Shown: positions 1-5,153 of the stretch, one piece after another
How positions within the stretch are numbered: the stretch's first letter is position 1
Layout of the letters: every line of letters starts with the position of its first letter
NCBI GenBank assembly: GCA_022785155.1
Contig: JALFRH010000101.1
Coordinates: 1 to 10,424, forward strand
DNA from: Spirochaetales bacterium
Lineage (GTDB): Bacteria > Spirochaetota > Spirochaetia > Sphaerochaetales > Sphaerochaetaceae
DNA: 10,424 bases
Direction: 5' to 3'
The notes under the pieces: model-generated
What the model saw: only the letters and a program-made list of their open reading frames with translations
Told to the model about the DNA's origin: nothing
Databases searched by the model: none
Position numbers and translations under genes: made by a program

Positions 1-8
1 AGATATCT

Positions 9-1379
9 CTACTGGCTTCTGCAATCCTTAAAGGCATTCTTTCCCACCACTAAGATAGTTTCTGGCATCTCTATTCTCTCCAGCATATAACAGGAAGCAA
101 AGGCTTCATCTCCAATAGTCCTAGTAGAAGAAGGAATAGAAATATTAGAGAGAGAAACACAGCCAAAGAAAGCTACACTACCGATTGATTCCAAAGAAGA
201 CGGCAGAGTTACTTCTTTTAGATTCAATAAGCCCTTAAAGCAGCCTTTCTCAATTCTCTTTAATCCGTCTGGGACAACTACTCTTTCTATATCTCTACAT
301 CTACAAAAGGCTTCTTCCCCTATCTCTTCGACGCTCTCTGGCACGTTGATGCTCTTTAGAGCCTCACACTCATAGAAGGCTCTATATCCAATTGTCTTCA
401 AGCTTTTAGGAAGAATTACCTCTCTAAGTTTATGACACTTATTAAAGACTCTGTCTTTTATATTCTCTATATTTCCTTCTATATCCGCCCTCTCCAGAGA
501 GGAGCAATAAGAGAAGGCATCTCTACCAATTTCCCTTAGAGAAGAAGGAAGAATGATCTCTTTTAAGCTCTTACATTTATAGAAGGCACTATCATCAATA
601 ACCTCCAAAGTATGAGGAAAAGATACTCTCTTAAGAGATGGGCAGGAATAGAAAGCTTTCTTTCCTATCTCCTTCACTCCCTGGGGAATGATTATCTCTT
701 CTAGAGATGAAGAAGAGTAGAAAGCCCCGCTTTCTATTCGCTTTATACTCCCAGGGAGAACAATGGAAGATAAACTAGTACAATTTGAGAAGAGATTTTT
801 CTCTATTCTCGTTATCTGTCCCTTGATTTCAATATGCTCCAAGCTTCTACAAGAAGAGAAAGCGTTGAACTTTATGAGTCTCACTGATGGAGGAATATCG
901 ATATGGGTCAAAGACGAACAGAGAGCAAAAGCATACTCTGCAATAGACACCAAAGAAGATGGGAGCTGGATATGCTCCAGGCTCTTACACATATAGAAGG
1001 CACTCTTCCCTATTCTTCTCACTCTACCAAGGATAATGATCTCTTTAAGAGAAGTGCATAAAGAGAACACTTCATTGTCTATCATAGAGAGAGAGGAAGG
1101 TAGAACAACTTTCTTCAGATTCTTACATCCCCAGAAGGCCCTAGCTCCTATACGTATAACGGAATCCGGGATGATAATCTCCTCCAGGCTCTCGCATCCA
1201 TAGAAAGCATCTATCCCTATACTCTCTACACAATCAGGAATGACTACACTCTTAAGGCTCTTGGCATTCTTAAACGCCTCAAACCCGATTTCTCTTACAC
1301 TGGGAAGAATAATCGCTTTCTCTATATCAGAGTATTTCTCTTTCAGCTTTCCACCATTGTAGACGATAGTTTTATCCAT
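9..1379 (-). CDS. Large BspA-like leucine-rich-repeat protein, 19 repeats, no signal peptide
   Basis: The 456-residue protein consists almost wholly of 23-residue LRR_5/BspA-type repeats with the pattern PxSLxxIGxxAFxxCxSLxxIxI. I count 18 full repeats and a final partial one, after a head of about 26 residues beginning MDKTIVYNGGK. Such proteins fold as curved solenoids that bind proteins; many family members are surface adhesins. This one has no signal peptide, lipobox, membrane segment or anchor, so it is probably cytoplasmic. The start at 1379 is chosen because GGGGAGA lies 5 bases upstream; an in-frame ATG at 1424 lies upstream of the predicted -10 and lacks a ribosome site. It is monocistronic here and faces away from the operon at 1943-3089. 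Its first 50 or so codons are duplicated in a broken copy at 3985-4167. The family is certain; the ligand and role are unknown. Confidence 0.93.
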   Translation of the reverse strand: MDKTIVYNGGKLKEKYSDIEKAIILPSVREIGFEAFKNAKSLKSVVIPDCVESIGIDAFYGCESLEEIIIPDSVIRIGARAFWGCKNLKKVVLPSSLSMIDNEVFSLCTSLKEIIILGRVRRIGKSAFYMCKSLEHIQLPSSLVSIAEYAFALCSSLTHIDIPPSVRLIKFNAFSSCRSLEHIEIKGQITRIEKNLFSNCTSLSSIVLPGSIKRIESGAFYSSSSLEEIIIPQGVKEIGKKAFYSCPSLKRVSFPHTLEVIDDSAFYKCKSLKEIILPSSLREIGRDAFSYCSSLERADIEGNIENIKDRVFNKCHKLREVILPKSLKTIGYRAFYECEALKSINVPESVEEIGEEAFCRCRDIERVVVPDGLKRIEKGCFKGLLNLKEVTLPSSLESIGSVAFFGCVSLSNISIPSSTRTIGDEAFASCYMLERIEMPETILVVGKNAFKDCRSQ

Positions 1380-1398
1380 TTCTGTCTCCCCACATCTT

Positions 1399-1428
1399 TC
1401 TTTAGAGTAAAAAGACAAGAACAAACAA
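1399..1428 (-). promoter_or_regulatory. Sigma70-like promoter of the large LRR gene
   Basis: TTGTTT (1423-1428), an 18-base spacer containing CTTTTTACTC, then TAAAGA (1399-1404). Transcription would begin near 1392, directly at the GGGGAGA ribosome site (1385-1391), giving a leader of about 14 bases. The same layout precedes other genes in the window. Confidence 0.5.
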
Positions 1429-1468
1429 TTCTTGGATCAAGCAAAAGTAGAACCCTCTTCCTGTCGGC

Positions 1469-1639
1469 TCATGGCCTATTAATGTAACGTTCTTTATCCC
1501 TGCGTATATCAGATAGGAAGCCCCTTAGAAGATCAAAATACTTATAGGCCTATGGCATAGACTGCTTTCCTGATTAAAAATAATAGCATGTTGTCCAATC
1601 AGCAGAACAATCCAAAAAAGATAGACTATATTCACTCAT
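1469..1639 (-). pseudogene. Possible decayed small gene with in-frame stops
   Basis: A strong AGGAGA site is followed 4 bases later by an ATG at 1639 that opens MSEYSLSFLDCSADWTTCYY. The frame stops at a TAA (1574-1576), then a TAG (1550-1552), yet continues with protein-like sequence (AYKYFDLLRGFLSDIRRDKE) to a TGA at 1469. Three different stop codons in one frame behind a good ribosome site look like a decayed gene rather than recoding. I do not recognise the family. The alternative is that only the 21-residue peptide is made, or nothing. Confidence 0.25.
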
Positions 1640-1677
1640 AGGTTCTCCTTTTCTTTTGGACTGCCTTTTTGAAAAAC

Positions 1678-1839
1678 CTATCCTTTTGTATTTCCTCCAT
1701 ACCTTCCCAGGTGGGCCTTTAGCCTATTCTTCGTAATATCCCAGCCTGGTATGAGAAACTTGACAGATTCGCTTGCTACCTTGGAAAGAGTGAGGAGACT
1801 GGCATTAAGACCTTGTTTCTTGGAAGTAGAGGACTTCAT
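1678..1839 (-). CDS. Small hypothetical ORF, 53 residues
   Basis: An ATG at 1839 opens 53 codons beginning MKSSTSKKQGLNASLLTLSK and ending GRYGGNTKG. It is basic, has no signal peptide or membrane segment, and I recognise no family. A GGGG run 7 bases upstream could serve as a weak ribosome site, but it forms the right arm of the hairpin at 1844-1872. It lies in a gene-poor stretch with another decayed frame, so it may be the remnant of a longer gene rather than a working one. Confidence 0.25.
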   Translation of the reverse strand: MKSSTSKKQGLNASLLTLSKVASESVKFLIPGWDITKNRLKAHLGRYGGNTKG

Positions 1840-1843
1840 TAAT

Positions 1844-1872
1844 AAACCCCATCTGAAAAATCAGCGGGGTTT
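1844..1872 (-). terminator. Terminator-like hairpin after the helical-protein gene
   Basis: AAACCCC (1844-1850) pairs with GGGGTTT (1866-1872). Inside it CTGA pairs with TCAG around an AAAA loop, with a small bulge between the two stems. It lies about 70 bases past the end of the minus-strand operon. On that strand the stem is followed by TTTATTAATG, a poor U tract, so termination may be weak. Region 1873-1942 shows nothing else. Confidence 0.45.
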
Positions 1873-1942
1873 CGACTATTTCCAACTAAGCTAAAGTGCA
1901 GTTACAATGCTTTACAGTTATCAAATATGCAAATGGAATATG

Positions 1943-2446
1943 TCATTCTGTTTGTTCATATGAAAGCTCATAGATGTAGAAATCAAAAAAGGTCCTGACC
2001 TTTTCCAATTCCTCTCTTGTTTTCCTCAGATCCTCCTCCACTTTGCTTATGTCATAGTTTGTGTATTCATACTCCAGAAGAAGGGAGGATGAGAAATGTC
2101 TCTCCTTTTCCAGGTGAGTGGTCATTTCATATAGCCTCTCTTCCTTTTCCTTAAGGTCTCTCAAGTAGAGAAGAAGGTCCAGTAATGTCATGTCATGAAA
2201 CTCATTTACCTTCTGAGTTGTAAGGATGGAGATTGCTTTTGCAGTCAAGTTCCTTATCTCCTCTTCCACTCCATCCAGTTCACTCTGAAGGCCTTCATAA
2301 TCGTAATCAGGCCTCAGCTTTTCCAAGTCTTCAAATTCAGAAGCTCTGAATACTCTGAGTTTCTTATCCTTCCCGATAAGCCTTTCCCTTTCCTTTTTCA
2401 GATCACCGATTCTCTTTCCTATTTCATTGATTGTCATAATTGTCAT
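1943..2446 (-). CDS. Helical, charged 167-residue protein (DIP1984/DUF6847-like pattern), copy 1
   Basis: The 167-residue protein is rich in Glu, Lys and Leu and is predicted almost fully helical, with heptad-like stretches around residues 7-60 and 85-160. It is paralogous to the protein at 4334-4837: same length, KRI at residues 11-13 in both, a shared KLRPDYDYE / ALRPSYDFE segment, an FHDMTLLDLLLYL / FNMTVDQMLVYL segment, and YTNYDISKV / YSNYSVKKV. The arrangement recalls DIP1984-type (septicolysin-like) helical proteins, but this is a pattern impression only. The start at 2446 is chosen because it matches the paralogue's length; an upstream TTG at 2470 would overlap the preceding gene. The upstream LRR gene ends at 2454, 7 bases away, so translation is probably coupled. 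Function unknown; interaction with the LRR partner is an inference from gene order. Confidence 0.8.
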   Translation of the reverse strand: MTIMTINEIGKRIGDLKKERERLIGKDKKLRVFRASEFEDLEKLRPDYDYEGLQSELDGVEEEIRNLTAKAISILTTQKVNEFHDMTLLDLLLYLRDLKEKEERLYEMTTHLEKERHFSSSLLLEYEYTNYDISKVEEDLRKTREELEKVRTFFDFYIYELSYEQTE

Positions 2447-2453
2447 ATCTACT

Positions 2454-3089
2454 CTACTGGATGTTTTCAATCACCTTTCCCCCTATCGTATGGATTCTTC
2501 TGGCCCTCCGGTTGAGCCAATGGTTGCCGTATTCCTTTTTCCACATCTCTTCGGTTCCAGGGAAATGGTAGTCGTCAAGGTAGTACTTCCCACCCTGGAA
2601 GTTCACTACAGCGTCTTTTGTCACGAGAACTTTAGCGCAGAAATCAGAGCCATACTGCAGCACCTTGTCTGCTTCAAGAAGGGTTCCGTCATATGTTGCC
2701 TTATCGAAGCAGCAAAGACCGAAGGCCCAGTCATCAACTCTCTTAAGACTATGAGGAAGATGGATCTCCTTCAATGACACGCAGCCAAGGAATGCGCTGA
2801 GACATATCACCTCCAGGTTCTCTGAGAGCCTGATGGACCTCAGGTTGGCGCAGTGTTCAAAGGCCTTGGGGCCGATGACTGTCACACTGTCATCCATGGT
2901 GACGGTCTCAATTGTATTGTTTCTTGAGAAGGGTGCCTTAACCCTTCTATGCCAGAGTCTTTCGTCCTCCTCTTCAAATTCAGTGCCAAAGGCGATCTCC
3001 TCGCCTCTTATCATCCTTGTTCCTGCTGGAATGACTACATTCTTCATATCTCCGTCATATGTCATCAATATTGAGTTGCTTTCTCTCAT
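2454..3089 (-). CDS. Short BspA-like LRR protein, 211 residues
   Basis: After a head of about 65 residues come two to three BspA-type repeats (NTIETVTMDDSVTVIGPKAF; NLRSIRLSENLEVICLSAFL; SLKEIHLPHSLKRVDDWAFG). The C-terminal part, YHFPGTEEMWKKEYGNHW, followed by RRIHTIGGKVIE, matches the closing segment seen in many BspA proteins (FxGTxxqW, then IHCxDGxI). No signal peptide is present, so it is probably cytoplasmic. The start at 3089 is fixed by AGGAGA 5 bases upstream. It is the first gene of a two-gene operon with the helical protein at 1943-2446, and is divergent from the caspase-like gene at 3246. It shares the family with the large LRR protein at 9-1379 but is not a simple duplicate of it. 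Confidence 0.9.
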   Translation of the reverse strand: MRESNSILMTYDGDMKNVVIPAGTRMIRGEEIAFGTEFEEEDERLWHRRVKAPFSRNNTIETVTMDDSVTVIGPKAFEHCANLRSIRLSENLEVICLSAFLGCVSLKEIHLPHSLKRVDDWAFGLCCFDKATYDGTLLEADKVLQYGSDFCAKVLVTKDAVVNFQGGKYYLDDYHFPGTEEMWKKEYGNHWLNRRARRIHTIGGKVIENIQ

Positions 3090-3105
3090 TCTATTCTCCT
3101 GACAA

Positions 3106-3134
3106 TAGATAGAACGGAAAGCATGGAGAAACAA
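3106..3134 (-). promoter_or_regulatory. Sigma70-like promoter of the LRR/helical operon
   Basis: TTGTTT (3129-3134), a 17-base spacer with CTTTCCGTTC, then TATCTA (3106-3111). The predicted transcript start, about 3099, falls inside the AGGAGA ribosome site (3095-3100), so the leader would be only about 10 bases. Confidence 0.55.
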
Positions 3135-3192
3135 AACAAATCCGAAAACTGCATCCTTATATGAGATGGATTACATAAGAGCGTCCTTCCAT

Positions 3193-3222
3193 TTGGGTCT
3201 TCTCTTCTTTCCCTGCTATTTG
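3193..3222 (+). promoter_or_regulatory. Sigma70-like promoter of the caspase-like gene
   Basis: TTGGGT (3193-3198), an 18-base spacer with CTTTCCCTGC, then TATTTG (3217-3222). The expected start near 3229 coincides with the AGGAGG ribosome site (3229-3234). It is divergent from the operon promoter at 3106-3134, with about 60 bases between the two -35 boxes. Confidence 0.5.
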
Positions 3223-3245
3223 AATACCAGGAGGGATGAATCAGA

Positions 3246-3845
3246 ATGACAGTAATATACTCAAACTTCGGAGACCAGGACACAGAGCTTCTCAAGGGAA
3301 TCTGGGAAGGCCTGAAAGCAGACATAATTGAAATCAAGGATGATGACGTAACAGTGAATCTCCAGAACAAGGATGACGAGGAGTTCTTCCCTTCAGCCTT
3401 GGTTTCTGAGGCTGTGGAAGCAGCCCTGGAAAGGGAGGAAGACACTCTTATAGTATGTGGACATGGAACATGGGATGGATGCTATGCTCCACTTGGTGGC
3501 TATACCCTCTCCTATAAGAACAGAGACAGGATCAAGGCCAAAAGAGTCATAGGAATATGGTGCAACGCTGCAACATTTGCAGAAGAGTACAAGGTTCCAG
3601 GCTTCTTCTCCTCAATGTTCATTTCAAATCAGGCTGAGGCGAGATACATGGGCATATTCAGTGAGGATGATGACAGCATACAGGAAAGCGAAAGGAAGTT
3701 CACCCATATCCTTAACGCTCTTCTTAAAGGGAATGTTCCGATGGAAGAATGGTGCTCTGTCTTCAAGGCCTCAATGGACAGAAATAATGAAGTTGAAGAC
3801 TACAACTTTTCAATGCTGAAATACTTTCCTTCCATAAAGCCATAA
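3246..3845 (+). CDS. Small putative caspase/CHAT-like (clan CD) peptidase, 199 residues
   Basis: The pattern suggests a compact caspase-like fold. Residues 67-75 form a hydrophobic strand running into His-Gly (TLIVCGHGT, His73). Residues 101-108 form a second strand ending in Cys (VIGIWCNA, Cys106). A short strand ISNQAEARYMGI (126-137) then lies where CHAT domains carry their AGA-type motif. The His-Gly and strand-Cys spacing of about 33 residues is what clan CD peptidases (gingipain, CHAT, metacaspase) show. There is no signal peptide, propeptide or partner domain, so it would be a minimal cytoplasmic enzyme or regulator. The start at 3246 has AGGAGG 11 bases upstream, slightly far, but no better in-frame start exists. 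It is divergent from the LRR/helical operon, which could provide substrates or sensors. The gene is certain; the family call is by motif only, and activity is unproven. Confidence 0.85.
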   Translation: MTVIYSNFGDQDTELLKGIWEGLKADIIEIKDDDVTVNLQNKDDEEFFPSALVSEAVEAALEREEDTLIVCGHGTWDGCYAPLGGYTLSYKNRDRIKAKRVIGIWCNAATFAEEYKVPGFFSSMFISNQAEARYMGIFSEDDDSIQESERKFTHILNALLKGNVPMEEWCSVFKASMDRNNEVEDYNFSMLKYFPSIKP

Positions 3846-3984
3846 GGAAAACCAATCAGAAATGATTCTTCCCATTGCATTTACATTCTCTCTGTAGGAA
3901 GAATATAAAAAGGATTTACTTGATGCTATCCCAGTCTTTGTGGCGACACTCACCTACAGTACGCTATTCTACAACATCTGTTTT

Positions 3985-4167
3985 TTATAGACATATATAT
4001 GAAATAGGCATCCCTACACTATCAGGAATGACTGCACTCTTAAGAATCTTGGCATTCATAAACGCCTCCCCCCTGATTTCTCTTACATTGGGAAGAATGA
4101 TCGCTTTCTCTATATCAGAGTATTTCTCTTTCAGCTTTCCACCATTGTAAATGATAGTTTTATCCAT
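3985..4167 (-). pseudogene. Broken 5' fragment of a large LRR gene
   Basis: The open frame begins MDKTIIYNGGKLKEKYSDIE and reads through one LRR repeat before leaving the family at about position 4008 and stopping at 3985. Over roughly 155 bases it differs by eye from the start of the gene at 9-1379 at only about 12 positions. A 9-base deletion lies next to the break. The GAGGAGA ribosome site and a promoter are still present, so a 60-residue peptide could be made. It marks a duplication of the gene start, or a second LRR gene that lost everything after its first repeat. The bases between 3846 and 3984 show no gene. Confidence 0.85.
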
Positions 4168-4184
4168 TTCTGTCTCCTCTCTTC

Positions 4185-4212
4185 TCTATAGGGTGACAGA
4201 AAAGGAGGACAA
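4185..4212 (-). promoter_or_regulatory. Retained promoter of the broken LRR copy
   Basis: TTGTCC (4207-4212), a 16-base spacer with CCTTTTCTG, then TATAGA (4185-4190). It is followed by GAGGAGA and the ATG of the fragment. Its -10 fits the consensus better than those of the intact genes. Confidence 0.45.
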
Positions 4213-4250
4213 ATAATGATCAACATAATTGGAAATTATAGTTTTTCTTT

Positions 4251-4280
4251 TTGTTTTTTCCTTTCCTTTCGTTCTACTTA
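4251..4280 (+). promoter_or_regulatory. Sigma70-like promoter of the second helical-protein gene
   Basis: TTGTTT (4251-4256), an 18-base spacer with CCTTTCGTTC, then TACTTA (4275-4280). Here the leader is longer, about 45-50 bases, unlike the other promoters of this type. It is divergent from the promoter of the broken LRR copy. Confidence 0.4.
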
Positions 4281-4306
4281 AGTAATGAGCAGGAAAGAAA
4301 GGAAAA
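4256..4306. repeat. Inverted repeat spanning a promoter -10
   Basis: TTTTCCTTTC (4256-4265) is a perfect inverse of GAAAGGAAAA (4297-4306), with 31 bases between. The span covers the spacer, the -10 element and the predicted transcript start of the gene at 4334. It could be an operator or a purine/pyrimidine-rich coincidence. Confidence 0.35.
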
Positions 4307-4333
4307 ACACATCCATAGCGAAGGAGAATATAT

Positions 4334-4837
4334 ATGAGAAAAGTATCACCGTTGACAGTTACAAAGAGAATCAACGCTCTTAAGGAAGAGCTTAAGGATC
4401 TTGAGGGATATGAGAATAAATCCAGCTCCTTCTCCTTTAATCTTGGCCAAGACAAGGAGGCTCTCAGACCTTCCTATGACTTTGAGGAGACTCAGAAACG
4501 TTATATGGAACTTACTCAGGAGATTATACAGCTTAAACATGCCATCAATTTATTCAACACAACTACCATGATTCCTGAATTTAATATGACAGTAGACCAA
4601 ATGCTTGTTTATCTCCCTATGCTAAGGGAGAGAAAGCAGACACTGCAGAAAATGAAGGATGAACCTATGTGTGGCCATTCCAGCAGTATTACTTATCGTG
4701 GAGTCAGATATACCTACTCAAACTATAGTGTCAAAAAGGTAACTGAGGATTACAGGAGAATTGCTGATGAGTATGCAAAGGCTCATACAGCCCTAGATTT
4801 AGTAAATGCCACAGGAGAAATTGAGGTTGATTGGTAA
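4334..4837 (+). CDS. Helical, charged 167-residue protein (DIP1984/DUF6847-like pattern), copy 2
   Basis: This is the paralogue of the protein at 1943-2446, equal in length and alignable from KRI at residues 11-13 to the end. A predicted helix at 7-24 is followed by ALRPSYDFE, a long helix ending INLFNTTTMIPEFNMTVDQM, a second long helix, then YRGVRYTYSNYSVKKVTEDY and a last helix closing with LVNATGEIEVDW. The Asn-x-Thr turn after a helix and the closing N-x-T...VDW resemble DIP1984-type helical proteins; I cannot confirm this without a profile search. AAGGAGA 6 bases upstream fixes the start. No membrane segment or signal peptide. Its natural LRR neighbour, transcribed away from it, is the broken copy at 3985-4167. 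Function unknown. Confidence 0.85.
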   Translation: MRKVSPLTVTKRINALKEELKDLEGYENKSSSFSFNLGQDKEALRPSYDFEETQKRYMELTQEIIQLKHAINLFNTTTMIPEFNMTVDQMLVYLPMLRERKQTLQKMKDEPMCGHSSSITYRGVRYTYSNYSVKKVTEDYRRIADEYAKAHTALDLVNATGEIEVDW

Positions 4838-5108
4838 TATTCTTTGCTTGGGACCCTCATATGATCAGTCTAAAACCTGGATAAGGCAGAAACAAACGGA
4901 ACGTCAAGAGTGAGGACAGAAAGACGCAGAACTCGATTCCTCAATAATAGTCATCTTCTCAGAAGCTCACATGAGGGAGAGAGATGGCTTCTATCTCTTT
5001 AGTATATCTCTCAGAAAGAAATATTAGATACTGCTCCTTTGTCATGTTTGCATTTTACCAGGAAGAAAGTATCCAATCCATTATTCAAATATTTCTTCCT
5101 TCTATCTT
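4838..5108. other. Gene-free spacer
   Basis: No convincing frame, RNA gene or GC-rich terminator is visible. The only structure noted is a short AGAGAT/ATCTCT hairpin with a 7-base loop (4980-4998), too weak to name. Confidence 0.5.
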
Positions 5109-5137
5109 TTGCACTCTCTACCCTTTCGTTCTATCTA
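5109..5137 (+). promoter_or_regulatory. Sigma70-like promoter of the AAA+ gene
   Basis: TTGCAC (5109-5114), an exact 17-base spacer with CCTTTCGTTC, then TATCTA (5132-5137). The predicted start near 5144 coincides with the GGAGA ribosome site (5144-5148), leaving a leader of about 10 bases before the ATG at 5154. Confidence 0.55.
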
Positions 5138-5153
5138 AATATTGGAGATAAAT

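Noticed and set aside
763..996. Plus-strand ORF inside the large LRR gene
   Set aside because: Antisense shadow of the 69-base repeats; no ribosome site or known family.
9..1379. CRISPR-like array, because of a regular 69-base period
   Set aside because: The periodicity is the coding unit of LRR repeats; no identical direct repeats with unique spacers are present.
1469..1639. Stop-codon recoding to make a longer peptide
   Set aside because: All three stop codons occur in the frame, and there is no sign of a recoding element; decay is simpler.
3086..3445. Minus-strand ORF across the intergenic region and the caspase-like gene
   Set aside because: Serine-rich antisense shadow; it runs over two promoters and lacks homology.
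3865..3904. ATTCTTCC/GGAAGAAT hairpin as terminator of the caspase-like gene
   Set aside because: 24-base loop and no T tract after it; probably chance.
4186..4455. Minus-strand ORF over the promoter region before 4334
   Set aside because: Spans two divergent promoters, has low-complexity composition and no ribosome site.
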